Positions 35,375-44,608 of a DNA stretch of 64,000 nucleotides are shown in pieces. The notes beneath the pieces are model-generated. The model was not told where the DNA came from. It ran no database searches and saw nothing but the letters and a program-made list of their open reading frames with translations. Both the position numbers and the translations under genes were made by a program. Origin of the DNA: Planctomycetota bacterium (lineage in GTDB: Bacteria > Planctomycetota > Phycisphaerae > UBA1845). The stretch covers positions 1-64,000 of the forward strand of contig JAJRPG010000023.1 in the NCBI GenBank assembly GCA_024280855.1, given 5' to 3'. The stretch's first letter is position 1. Every line of letters begins with the position of its first letter.

Positions 35375-36211
35375 TTATGCCGCTCCATTTGCGTCGAGCG
35401 CGATGGCTGGTTTTACAATCGGTGTGGGCGAAGGTGAATTTTCAGTCTGCGATGATCGTGCCTGGGCGATGACTGATAGGGCAACCAAGGCGATCACCAC
35501 CAAGCTTCCTGCGATCCAGGCCGTTGATATACCGCCGACGCGTGATGGCTCATTCCATGTTGGGGGCTGCTGCGAAATTTTACCCGAAGTTAGAGCATGG
35601 GACAGGGCGTTTAGATTCTCGTTGCCAATGGGCGGGCTGATGGGGGTTATAGCTACGGGTACATATGTTTCCACGGGCTTTGGCGTTGTTTGCTGTTCAT
35701 AGATTAAGGCGACCTGACATGCGTGGCAGACGGTGTCGGTTGGGGCGACATCGGCATGGCATTGCCAGCACCGAGAAAAGAACAGGCATAAGCCTGGCGT
35801 TTCGATAGTGAATCGCCATTGATGGTCGGTCCAGGGGCCTCGGACGATTGAAGTTTCGTTGACCACGCCGCGACGAATTTGTCGCACAATTCGATCTAGC
35901 GTCACGCCGGGGAATTGACGCACATGTTCGAGGACGTACCAAGGGCCTGAGTGGGCTTTCATTTTGGCAATCATCTGCTGGCTGAGGTCTTGTTCGCATT
36001 CGTCGCACATTTGCGCATTACGCGATACCAATTGCCCGCATGATACGCAGGGTGTGGTGTCTCCGTGCCAGACGGATTGCCCCAGTTGGCTCAAAGGTCC
36101 GATACCTTTTCGGGCGGCAATTTCGAGTGGGTGGTCGCCCGGCGGAAAGTCTTCACCGATAGTGGGCGGCTGATGGTCTGGGTTTATTGGCTGATATTGC
36201 TCGTCTGTCAC
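35375..36211 (-). CDS. Membrane protein with two zinc-ribbon modules
   Basis: The 278-residue protein has two four-cysteine clusters: C55-x2-C58 with C69-x2-C72, and C148-x2-C151 with C162-x2-C165. The second contains CWQCHADV, a heme-like CxxCH that is more plausibly part of the zinc site. Between them is a conserved stretch (SGPWYVLEHVRQFPGVTLDR) that I associate with a planctomycete family, from memory. A single transmembrane segment lies near 225-250, with a Pro/Ser-rich tail. The function is unknown. It could be a membrane-anchored adaptor. Confidence 0.65.
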   Translation of the reverse strand: MTDEQYQPINPDHQPPTIGEDFPPGDHPLEIAARKGIGPLSQLGQSVWHGDTTPCVSCGQLVSRNAQMCDECEQDLSQQMIAKMKAHSGPWYVLEHVRQFPGVTLDRIVRQIRRGVVNETSIVRGPWTDHQWRFTIETPGLCLFFSRCWQCHADVAPTDTVCHACQVALIYEQQTTPKPVETYVPVAITPISPPIGNENLNALSHALTSGKISQQPPTWNEPSRVGGISTAWIAGSLVVIALVALSVIAQARSSQTENSPSPTPIVKPAIALDANGAA

Positions 36212-36386
36212 TGTATCGTCTCCCTGTTAGGCTACTTATTGTAGGTAGGCTACAATTGTCGGACAACTGATATTTCGCACGGAATTGTTGTTCTCATCAC
36301 GCAGTATAGTTTGCGAAAGGCCCTTGCGCGGACTAAACTCCCGTTTTATAGATCAGATGTGAAATTTAGGTGAACTGAAGGAAATC

Positions 36387-39300
36387 ATGGCTGAGGCAAC
36401 GACAAGGATCAAATTGGGGCGTTACGACTTTACCGCTATTGAGACGCGATGGCAGGCGTATTGGGCGGAGCATCAGACGTTCAAGGTGAATAATCCTGGT
36501 GATTTTGGCCAGGATGGGAAAAAACCTAAGTACTACATTCTCGATATGTTCCCTTATCCCAGTGGCAGCGGGCTTCATGTGGGGCATCCGCTGGGGTACT
36601 GCGCGACTGATATCGTCTCTCGATTCAAGCGGATGCGCGGTTACAATGTGCTGCATCCTATGGGGTTTGATTCTTTTGGATTACCGGCTGAGCAGTATGC
36701 GATTCAGACGAATGTCCACCCGGCTGAGACGACTAAGAAAAATATCAACACCTATCGTCGGCAGTTAAAAATGTTTGGTTTCAGTTATGACTGGGACCGT
36801 GAAGTAGCCACCTCTGATGTTCGATTCTACAAGTTTACGCAGTGGTGTTTCTTGCAGATGGTGAATAGTTGGTACGACGAGCAGGCCACATGGACCGCGC
36901 CGGATGGAAAGGCGATGGTGGGGCAGGCTCGTCCTATAGCGGAGTTGGAGTCGGCGCTGGTTTCTGGCGAATGGGGTGTAGATGAATCTTTGAATCTCGT
37001 GCGCCATGTGGCCGACGAGCATTTTTGTAAATGGTCTGATCTGACAAAGGCCCAGCAGCGCGAAGTTATTGATGGTCATCGCCTCGCGTTTATCGATGAA
37101 ATATCGGTTAATTGGTGTCCTGAGCTTGGCACTGTTCTTTCCAATGAGGAAGTGGATAACCATGGCCGAAGTGATCGCGGTAGCCATCCGGTGTTTCGCC
37201 GACCCTTGCGTCAGTGGATGCTGCGGATTACGAAATATAGCGAAAGACTCATCGACGATTTAGATGAGCTGGATTGGCCCGAACCGATTAAGTTGATGCA
37301 GCGGAACTGGGTGGGGCGAAGCACCGGGGCGGAAGTGGTGTTTCCTTTGGCTAATAAGTGGGAGATTAAGGATGGTCAGTGGTCTTGCACGGACGCTGCG
37401 ACGACCATGCCAACTTCGTTGAACTATGATAGTTTTCCGCACGCGATACGGGTTTATACGACTCGGCCTGATACGTTGTATGGGGCGACGTATATGGTGG
37501 TTGCGCCGGAGCATCCGCTTGTCGAGCAGCTTACGATTGACGCGCAGCGCGAACAGGTGAGTGAATATGTCGCGGCTACGCGGCGGCGATCGGAGCTTGA
37601 TCGCACGATGGATACGAAAGAAAAAACCGGCGTGTTTACCGGCGGGTATGCGATTAATCCGGTGACGGGTAAGCCTATTCCTGTGTGGGTCGCAGACTAT
37701 GTGCTTATGGGGTATGGCACGGGGGCGATCATGGCTGTCCCTGGCGGGGACTCGCGAGATTTTGAGTTTGCGTGCAAGTTTGATCTTGAGATTATCGCTG
37801 TGGTGCAGCCTACGTCAGATTGGATTGAGCAGCGACTCTCAGCAATGACGTCGAAAATCGATCAGCAGGCGCTCGATGGATTTAATGATTTATCGAACGA
37901 CTGTCCGCAACTTGGTGAGGAAATTGCGAAATGTCGGCAGCGAAGTGAAGGGCTGGGTGAGAAGACGCTAACGGTTTTACGTGACGGCGTAGGTTTAACT
38001 AAGTTAGTTAATCACTTTGTGAATAACCCTAGAGCATGGGGAGGGCCTTTTTCGGGCGAGGGTGTTGCGGTTAATTCTCCCGGTGAGTCTGGCGTCGCGG
38101 TGATAGCTGATTCTTGCGGGTTGAACGGTAAGACGACGACTGAGGCGAAGTCTGCGATTTTAGATTGGTTGGAAGCTCGCGGGGTGGGACGCTCAGCTGT
38201 GAACTATCGACTGCGAGATTGGGTGTTCAGTCGGCAGAAGTATTGGGGTGAGCCTATTCCCGTTTTGCATGGTGAAGATGGTGATATGGTCGCTATCGAG
38301 GTGGACGAGCTGCCGCTTGCTTTGCCGGAGATGGAAGATTTCAAACCCGCGCCGATAGCAGATGGTGACGATACCGTTCCTATGCCACCGTTGGGTCGGG
38401 CTAAGGAATGGGTGCATGTTGAAAGAGATGGCAAGACCTATCGTCGTGATCTGAATACTATGCCGCAATGGGCCGGGTCGTGTTGGTATTATCTGCGATT
38501 TATTGATCCGGAAAACACCACGCGCATTTGCGATAGTGAGGCTGAGAAGTATTGGATGCCAGTCGATTTGTATGTTGGGGGCGCGGAACATGCCGTGTTG
38601 CATCTTTTATATGCGAGGTTTTGGCACAAAGTACTTTATGATTTGGGCTATGTTTCTACGCGCGAACCGTTTAAGAAATTGTTTAACCAGGGGATGATTC
38701 AGAGTTTTGCTTTTCGAGATGCTCGTGGATTGGTCGTTGGCCCGGATAAGGTTGATGCGCTTGATGGCGATAAATTTGTGTTGAAAGATTCGGGTGAGTC
38801 GGTCGAGCGCATCGTGGCTAAGATGAGTAAGGGATTGAAGAACGTAGTCAATCCGGATGAGATTATCTCGCAATATGGCGCGGATACGTTTCGATTTTAC
38901 GAAATGTATATGGGGCCTTTGGATGCTTCCAAGCCTTGGAATACGCGCGATGTGCCAGGATTACATAAACTCTGTCAGCGCATCTGGCGATTGGTGGTTG
39001 ACGAGGAAACCGACGAACTTTCTACGGCGCTAAGTGACGATGCGCCGACACCAGAGGCGCTGCGTGCATTGCATAAGACAATAAAACGTGTGCAGGCGGA
39101 TATTGAATTGTTAAAGCTCAACACAGCTATCGCGGCTATCTTTGATTTTGTGAATATCTTGACGCCGCTTGAAAAGCGTTCACGGGCGGTGATAGAGCCT
39201 TTTGTGTTGGTGATTGCTCCCTTTGCGCCGCACCTCGCTGAGGAGCTTTGGTCTCGGTTGGGGCATGATACGACCCTCGCCTATGAACCTTGGCCTGGTT

Positions 39301-39515
39301 ATGACGAGGCGCTGACAGTGGATGATGAGGTTGAAATTGCGGTGCAGGTCTGCGGTAAAATGAAAGCACGCATTACGGTGGCTGCTAACTCAGATGATGA
39401 TGCGATGAAGGAAGCTGCGATGGCTGATGATCGCGTAGCTAAGGCGATAGCAGGGAAAACGGTCCGTAAGGTGATTGTTGTAAAAGGTCGGCTGGTGAAT
39501 ATCGTAGCGACGTAG
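36387..39515 (+). CDS. leuS: Leucyl-tRNA synthetase
   Basis: The 1042-residue enzyme charges tRNA-Leu with leucine in the cytoplasm. The HIGH-type motif appears as SGLHVGHPLGY (about 56-66). The KMSKS motif is AKMSKG (about 810-815). The CP1 editing domain follows the first catalytic half. The C-terminal anticodon-binding domain ends in KVIVVKGRLVNIVAT. It is about 150-180 residues longer than bacterial LeuRS from other phyla. One extra segment of roughly 80 residues lies near 477-560 at the end of the editing domain, and another insertion near 165-230. AAGGA precedes the ATG. It is followed on the same strand by the CYTH gene after 43 bases. Confidence 0.97.
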   Translation: MAEATTRIKLGRYDFTAIETRWQAYWAEHQTFKVNNPGDFGQDGKKPKYYILDMFPYPSGSGLHVGHPLGYCATDIVSRFKRMRGYNVLHPMGFDSFGLPAEQYAIQTNVHPAETTKKNINTYRRQLKMFGFSYDWDREVATSDVRFYKFTQWCFLQMVNSWYDEQATWTAPDGKAMVGQARPIAELESALVSGEWGVDESLNLVRHVADEHFCKWSDLTKAQQREVIDGHRLAFIDEISVNWCPELGTVLSNEEVDNHGRSDRGSHPVFRRPLRQWMLRITKYSERLIDDLDELDWPEPIKLMQRNWVGRSTGAEVVFPLANKWEIKDGQWSCTDAATTMPTSLNYDSFPHAIRVYTTRPDTLYGATYMVVAPEHPLVEQLTIDAQREQVSEYVAATRRRSELDRTMDTKEKTGVFTGGYAINPVTGKPIPVWVADYVLMGYGTGAIMAVPGGDSRDFEFACKFDLEIIAVVQPTSDWIEQRLSAMTSKIDQQALDGFNDLSNDCPQLGEEIAKCRQRSEGLGEKTLTVLRDGVGLTKLVNHFVNNPRAWGGPFSGEGVAVNSPGESGVAVIADSCGLNGKTTTEAKSAILDWLEARGVGRSAVNYRLRDWVFSRQKYWGEPIPVLHGEDGDMVAIEVDELPLALPEMEDFKPAPIADGDDTVPMPPLGRAKEWVHVERDGKTYRRDLNTMPQWAGSCWYYLRFIDPENTTRICDSEAEKYWMPVDLYVGGAEHAVLHLLYARFWHKVLYDLGYVSTREPFKKLFNQGMIQSFAFRDARGLVVGPDKVDALDGDKFVLKDSGESVERIVAKMSKGLKNVVNPDEIISQYGADTFRFYEMYMGPLDASKPWNTRDVPGLHKLCQRIWRLVVDEETDELSTALSDDAPTPEALRALHKTIKRVQADIELLKLNTAIAAIFDFVNILTPLEKRSRAVIEPFVLVIAPFAPHLAEELWSRLGHDTTLAYEPWPGYDEALTVDDEVEIAVQVCGKMKARITVAANSDDDAMKEAAMADDRVAKAIAGKTVRKVIVVKGRLVNIVAT

Positions 39516-39558
39516 GTACCGCTTTGGCATAAGTGATTGCTAATTCAGAGAGCAACTC

Positions 39559-40128
39559 ATGGCTATAGAGATTGAGCTTAAACTTCAAGTCGAATCACAC
39601 GACGCAGTGCGTGAGCGATTACGTGAATTGGGTGGGATATTTGAAGGGGTTTATCTCGAAACGAATCATATTATGGATCAGCCTGATGGCACGCTGCGAC
39701 GGCAAGGTAAGGGTTTGCGCGTGCGGTCGATGGTTTGTGAGCAAGGCAAAGAAGTTCCCGCGACCCTAACTTTCAAAGGGCCTAGATTGGCGGGGGCGTT
39801 AAAGTCGCGGGAAGAAATTGAGGTCGAAGTTTCGGATGCGGAAGACGCGCGTAACGTTCTCGTATCGTTGGGGTATGTTAGCGTACTGACTTATCAGAAA
39901 CGCCGGGAACGGTGGCGGTTTTCGTCCTGCCACATAGAATTGGATGAGCCTCCTTATTTAGGGTGTTTTGTGGAAATTGAAGGGGCTGATGAGCAGACGA
40001 TTCGGGGGGTGCAAAAGGAGTTGCAGCTTGATACGTTTTCGGATGTGTCGCCGTCTTATGTTCATTTGCTAATGGATTATTGCAAGGCGAACGATATTGT
40101 GAGTCGAAATTTACAGTTGAATGGTTGA
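39559..40128 (+). CDS. CYTH domain protein (class IV adenylate cyclase-like)
   Basis: The 189-residue protein starts with the EIELK signature at residues 4-8 (ExExK) of CYTH enzymes. It has further conserved charged residues such as RRQGKGLRVRSM, and EIEVEV and FVEIEG strands. The CYTH tunnel binds triphosphates. Members include CyaB-type adenylate cyclases, thiamine triphosphatases and inorganic triphosphatases. The sequence resembles the CyaB-like group, but activity is uncertain. It may be co-transcribed with leuS. Confidence 0.85.
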   Translation: MAIEIELKLQVESHDAVRERLRELGGIFEGVYLETNHIMDQPDGTLRRQGKGLRVRSMVCEQGKEVPATLTFKGPRLAGALKSREEIEVEVSDAEDARNVLVSLGYVSVLTYQKRRERWRFSSCHIELDEPPYLGCFVEIEGADEQTIRGVQKELQLDTFSDVSPSYVHLLMDYCKANDIVSRNLQLNG

Positions 40129-40179
40129 TGGGTAATAGCTGCGAAGTCTTCGCAGTTGGGGTTTTATGGGAGTTGGATG

Positions 40180-40617
40180 ATGAAGAGTTCAAAGGTTGGA
40201 TTGGTATTGGCTTCTACAGCGATAGGGTTGTTCGGATTGAATGTATTAGCTGGGGCGGACGAGAGCGGGAAAAGTGATGCGTTCAAACCTGTCGCGTCGC
40301 TTCATTCGCTCATGGAAGCCCAGGTCGATTATTTTAAGGGACTGGGCAAACTCATCAACAATCCTGATGCTCCCAAGCGTATGAAATACATCCATCGCAA
40401 GGCGGAACTATTAGCTGAGCTTGCTAATGTCAATGTGCATCATAATAAGGCTGTGGACTATCGCGCATGGGCTGCTTCAGTTCGGGATGATGCGATGGTT
40501 ATCGCAAAGGAGGCCAAGAAAGCCCGGAAATCAGGAAGCGCAGACGAAGCGGTCTTTAAGGCGAAGTTTGCCAACATTAAAAATACCTGCGGCGCTTGTC
40601 ACGATGTCTACCAATAG
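40180..40617 (+). CDS. Cytochrome c' (class II)-like protein
   Basis: The 145-residue product has a signal peptide (about 1-25). A helical body ends in a CGACH heme motif at 137-141, near the C-terminus, as in class II cytochromes c'. The C-terminal position of CxxCH and the four-helix pattern support the assignment. Such proteins bind NO or carry electrons in the periplasm. Two neighbouring ATGs (40177, 40180) share the upstream GGGAG; the second has the better spacing. The gene is convergent with sppA. Confidence 0.8.
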   Translation: MKSSKVGLVLASTAIGLFGLNVLAGADESGKSDAFKPVASLHSLMEAQVDYFKGLGKLINNPDAPKRMKYIHRKAELLAELANVNVHHNKAVDYRAWAASVRDDAMVIAKEAKKARKSGSADEAVFKAKFANIKNTCGACHDVYQ

Positions 40618-40626
40618 GCTGTTGTG

Positions 40627-41640
40627 CTACTGGCCCGCGATGCCCGGAGCCCACAGGTATAGAAAATCAGGTGAAGCCTGTTTGAGTAGTCCGGTCGCAT
40701 CGATGTTGATCAAGTTAATGTCGATGCCGGGCTGGGGCATGTGGGCGTAATAGTTTGGCTTATACTCGGCTGGGCGATGGTAAGTGACGACGACAGCCGA
40801 TGTTATGTTCGTCTGTTTTTTCAGGGTAGCGATGGTGTTACGCATGGTCGCAAGCCTGTCAACTAAACCCACCTTTACGGCTTGGGTTCCTGTGAATACG
40901 CGGCCATCCGCTAGCCCGCGAATCGTAGCTTCATCTAATTTGGGGCGTCCTGCGATGACGACTTCTACAAAACGTCCGTACATATCATCGACAAGCTGTT
41001 GAAATAATTCTCGATGTTTGGGTGACAGTGATCGAAACGGTGAGCCAGCTTCTTTGTTAGGGCCTGAAGTAATGGCTTCGTTTTTGATGCCGAGCTTGGC
41101 GAGCGTGCCGCTCATATCGAACAGTTGCATGATGACACCGATGCTGCCAGTGACGGTGGATGGCTGGGCGATGATGTCATCGCAGGCGCACGCGATGTAA
41201 TATCCTCCGCTAGCTGCGACGTCCATCATGACGGCTACGATGGGTTTGCCGGACTTTTTGAAATGTGTAATTTCATCGTGGATTATTTCGCTGGCTACGA
41301 CTGTTCCGCCGGGCGAGTTGATTCTTAGGATGACGGCTTTGACGTTTGGATCGCGCCTGGCTTTGTCCAATTGTTCGCGGATGAGACTGACCGAGTGTTC
41401 GCCGGTTCCCATGAGTTGGGGCTTAGCGGAATTCATCAGTACACCGCTGGCGTGAATGATGGCTATTTTGTCGCTGGCGAAAAAACTGTCGCGGCTAAGC
41501 TGCGTCTCGACGAGTTGACGACTGCCGGACACTGGCGTGATGAGTAGGCTTGGCGACTGACAACCCATGAGCGATATACTTGTCAGAGCTATTACGAGAC
41601 AAGAAAATTTTCTAATCATGTTGTTATTGAAATGGCTCAC
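40627..41640 (-). CDS. sppA: Signal peptide peptidase SppA (S49 family)
   Basis: The 337-residue product is a short-form SppA/S49 serine protease. It has a lipoprotein-like N-terminus (lipobox LMGC) and the core motifs RINSPGGTVVASE and DVAASGGYYIA (nucleophile Ser). The Lys-containing SGPNKEAGSPFR segment carries the general base. SppA degrades cleaved signal peptides in or at the membrane. The start is GTG at 41640, because GGGAGG lies 6 bases upstream. An ATG at 41619 lacks a ribosome site. The lipobox is unusual for SppA but seen in envelope-associated homologues. Confidence 0.9.
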   Translation of the reverse strand: MSHFNNNMIRKFSCLVIALTSISLMGCQSPSLLITPVSGSRQLVETQLSRDSFFASDKIAIIHASGVLMNSAKPQLMGTGEHSVSLIREQLDKARRDPNVKAVILRINSPGGTVVASEIIHDEITHFKKSGKPIVAVMMDVAASGGYYIACACDDIIAQPSTVTGSIGVIMQLFDMSGTLAKLGIKNEAITSGPNKEAGSPFRSLSPKHRELFQQLVDDMYGRFVEVVIAGRPKLDEATIRGLADGRVFTGTQAVKVGLVDRLATMRNTIATLKKQTNITSAVVVTYHRPAEYKPNYYAHMPQPGIDINLINIDATGLLKQASPDFLYLWAPGIAGQ

Positions 41641-41646
41641 GTTTGA

Positions 41647-41652
41647 CCTCCC
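41647..41652 (-). promoter_or_regulatory. Ribosome binding site deciding the sppA GTG start
   Basis: GGGAGG on the minus strand lies 6 bases before the GTG at 41640. No comparable site precedes the downstream ATG at 41619, so the GTG start is preferred. Confidence 0.7.
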
Positions 41653-41759
41653 ATATCATAGCGTTTATCAGATACGCCGCGCAAATGCGAAACGCTGGCG
41701 TCGAGCGTAACAGAATTAGATAAATGTGGCGAGTTGAAGTTTATTTATGGTTAAGGGGA

Positions 41760-43583
41760 CTATAAGCCGGTTTGTTTTCTTACGATCATGTCGAAGTTTC
41801 GTACTAAGCCTGTATATACGCTCCATACGACAAAGCTGTACACCACAGCTGCGATGCCCGTGCCTAGTAGGCCAGCCATTCTTGCCGCTTGAACTCCTGC
41901 GGTAAATTCTTTGGGGCTATCAAAAAGATTGTTGAGGTCAACGAGGTAGTAGATAGCGGTGAACGGAGTAAAGGGCGCGAAGAACGCGCCCACCTCGCCG
42001 CCACCCGCGCCGCCTACGATGGCTTTTCCTAGAAGCGAAGCTACGATCGATAACACGATCACCAAGCCCACACTATACATCACGGCGGTGACTGTTTTTT
42101 TCGTGACCAGCGAGATGCGCAGGCCGATCACGCAGGCGCAGCCGGTATAGATAATGAGTAAGATAGCCATTTCTACGGCAGATTCGATCCAGATAGCCGG
42201 CGTGGTTTTTGGTTGGGTGAGTCCATACAAGCTAAACACGAGTAGAAATAACACTGGCCCAATGAGTAGTGGGACGGCGAAGGTGACGAGTCCGCGAAGC
42301 TTGCCCCACAAAATATATTTACTTGTAACCGGCGTGGTCAACAAGATGTCCATCGTCTTGGATTCACGTTCTTTGGTCATGGAAGTTGCAGCGGTGTTCG
42401 TCGCGATGATGATCGCTATTGCGAATTGGACGACGATGATGAATGACAGTGACTGACGTGTGACATCGGCGCTAATGCTTCCCGTCATATGGGATATGCC
42501 CAGAGCTGAGCATCCAACGATTCCTGCAATAATCAGTGACCAGCGTAAGAATGCGCCGCTGCCTCCGCCTCTGGTTCTCGCTTCTCGCCATGCGACTGGA
42601 TTAGCCCATACCGAACGTGGCTTTCGAGATCGGTCGGATGCAGACGTTTTTCTGAATCGATCTGTAAATTTAGCCCAAAAGGTCTCGTCGCCGGAGATAA
42701 CGCTGCGTCGGACAAAAAACACGCTTGTTAGTGTGAGCAGAAACGCCAGGGTTAGGGTCCAGCAAACGTAAGCGGCGGAGGGGTAAGCCAATGCGAACCG
42801 GGCGGTACTTGAATATTCAGATAGCCTTGCGTAATCGGGTGCATGAATGCGGTTTAGAGCTACGTCCAGTGCGAGAAACGGATGGAGTGGGGTTAGCCAA
42901 CTCATCTGAACGCCCGCGACGTTTGGTTGCGATGCTTCAACCCAAGTGCCAGACCATTGGCCCAGCATCCATAGGCTAATCAGGTATAAACCGATTAACA
43001 GAAAGAACGAAAATATCGTGCCTCTGGTTCCAACCTTTCGCATGGCGACAAATATGGCGAGTGCGCCGGTAAGGACTGCTGTTGAGCCAGATAGCGCGAA
43101 ACTTTCAAAAACTTGTGATGTGGTGACGCCACCGTAAGCCATGGTCATGAGAAAAATCGGTAGGCCTGCGATGAGTAGCATGATGACGAAATACAAACGA
43201 CTCATGAGCGAGCCGAAGACGATTTGGCTATTACTCAGCGGTGTGGAAAGTAAAATGTTAAACGTCTGGGCGTCGCGTTCCTGTGTGATAGCCGCCGCTG
43301 TGAATATGGGGGCGAGGAAACACATGAGCGCTAGTTGGGTGAGGGAGGTATGGGCGAACGTTTGCGAGGCGGCTTTGGCTAATTCTGCTAACGAGCCGCT
43401 TTGATTATTTCCGCTGAGAATTAAGGAAAACAGTACGACCAGCAGCAACGCTGCCAGGTAGCCCGCGCGAAGCCACAGATGGCGCGTGCGCTTTGACGAA
43501 CCCTGCACCACGCGCACGAGAATCGGATTGGCTGGTATCAACAGCCAAATCCATAGCCATAATCTGTGAAGCACTTGTCCCAT
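41760..43583 (-). CDS. ABC-2 type transporter permease with internal duplication
   Basis: The 607-residue membrane protein has about twelve transmembrane helices in two similar halves. Each half contains an ABC-2 coupling-type motif: QERDAQTFNILLSTPLS near residue 100 and KERESKTMDILLTTPVT near 402. This suggests a duplicated and fused ABC-2 permease. It lies 48 bases downstream of the ABC ATPase gene, with which it must form an exporter of unknown substrate. A large membrane protein gene upstream (44609-47104) probably belongs to the same unit, as in many planctomycete and Bacteroidetes gliding-type (Gld-like) loci. Confidence 0.85.
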   Translation of the reverse strand: MGQVLHRLWLWIWLLIPANPILVRVVQGSSKRTRHLWLRAGYLAALLLVVLFSLILSGNNQSGSLAELAKAASQTFAHTSLTQLALMCFLAPIFTAAAITQERDAQTFNILLSTPLSNSQIVFGSLMSRLYFVIMLLIAGLPIFLMTMAYGGVTTSQVFESFALSGSTAVLTGALAIFVAMRKVGTRGTIFSFFLLIGLYLISLWMLGQWSGTWVEASQPNVAGVQMSWLTPLHPFLALDVALNRIHAPDYARLSEYSSTARFALAYPSAAYVCWTLTLAFLLTLTSVFFVRRSVISGDETFWAKFTDRFRKTSASDRSRKPRSVWANPVAWREARTRGGGSGAFLRWSLIIAGIVGCSALGISHMTGSISADVTRQSLSFIIVVQFAIAIIIATNTAATSMTKERESKTMDILLTTPVTSKYILWGKLRGLVTFAVPLLIGPVLFLLVFSLYGLTQPKTTPAIWIESAVEMAILLIIYTGCACVIGLRISLVTKKTVTAVMYSVGLVIVLSIVASLLGKAIVGGAGGGEVGAFFAPFTPFTAIYYLVDLNNLFDSPKEFTAGVQAARMAGLLGTGIAAVVYSFVVWSVYTGLVRNFDMIVRKQTGL

Positions 43584-43631
43584 TGAAAATAATGTCCTGG
43601 ATAATTATCACCAAGTTAGAAGCGGCGACCT

Positions 43632-44561
43632 CTATTGCACCATACCCTTCGTTAATTGCATAAACGCCGTTTCAAGATTGATAGGCTCTTCTTTGATCTC
43701 ACGAATTTTGAAATTATTTTTTATCAGAAGCTTAGTTAGTGGGGTGAAATCGTGCGTTTGTTTTTCTAAATCTACGATGATGGTTCCGTTGTCTTGTGCG
43801 ACGGAGCGGATGCCGTTGACACGTTGTAAAAGAGTTATAGCTAAGTCCTGTTGCTCGGTAACGCGAATGTGTAATTTGGTTCCCGTTTGAACGCGCTTTA
43901 GCACGTCGGCGATGGAGCCATGAAATAATAATTCGCCGCGTTCGATGATACCGACGGTGGAACAAAGCTCTGCGAGTTCGTGCAAAATATGCGAGCTAAT
44001 GATAATGGTTTTGCCCATGTTGCGAAGTTCTTTGAGCAATTCGCGGATTTCGATGCGGGCACGAGGGTCTAGGCCGCTGGCTGGTTCGTCCAACAGCAAC
44101 ACTTTAGGGTCATGCAGCAAAACGCGGGCGAGGCTAAGTCGCTGCTGCATCCCGCGCGACAATGAATCTACCATCGCTTCTTTTTTGTATTCGAGGTCGG
44201 TTAATTCTAAGACATCTCCGACGACGCGGGTGCGTTGTTTTCCTACGATATTATAAGCGCTGGCGAAAAATTCCAGATATTCCTGAACGACCATGTCTTC
44301 GTATGCGCCAAAAAAGTCGGGTACATATCCGATGAGCGGGCGAATTTTCCTGGACTCATATCCCACTACATGGCCACAGATTCTGGCTTCTCCCCAGGTG
44401 GGTTGCAAAAGCGTCGCTAAGATTTTTATGGTGGTCGTTTTCCCTGCGCCATTAGGGCCGATGTAGCCAAAGCATTCACCTTCTTCGAGGTTTAGTTCGA
44501 GATTGTTTAATGCGATTAGTTTACCGTATCGCTTGGTTAGGTTTATCGTTTGTACAATCAA
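43632..44561 (-). CDS. ABC transporter ATP-binding protein
   Basis: The 309-residue ATPase has Walker A GPNGAGKTTT (about 36-45), the signature LSRGMQQRLSLAR, Walker B VLLLDEPASGLD, and the switch histidine in IISSH. The C-terminal 80 residues form the accessory domain common in ABC-2 exporters. It powers the fused permease encoded downstream. The start is TTG, supported by a GAGG about 9 bases upstream. The gene starts 47 bases after the large membrane protein gene. Confidence 0.95.
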   Translation of the reverse strand: MIVQTINLTKRYGKLIALNNLELNLEEGECFGYIGPNGAGKTTTIKILATLLQPTWGEARICGHVVGYESRKIRPLIGYVPDFFGAYEDMVVQEYLEFFASAYNIVGKQRTRVVGDVLELTDLEYKKEAMVDSLSRGMQQRLSLARVLLHDPKVLLLDEPASGLDPRARIEIRELLKELRNMGKTIIISSHILHELAELCSTVGIIERGELLFHGSIADVLKRVQTGTKLHIRVTEQQDLAITLLQRVNGIRSVAQDNGTIIVDLEKQTHDFTPLTKLLIKNNFKIREIKEEPINLETAFMQLTKGMVQ

Positions 44562-44608
44562 GTCCGCTACCTCTTCAAAAGGTGATTAAGCATCATCATG
44601 ATACTACT

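Noticed and set aside
36100-36200. Possible heme site in CWQCH of the zinc-ribbon membrane protein
   Set aside because: The cysteines pair with a second CxxC downstream as a zinc ribbon, and no signal peptide precedes them.
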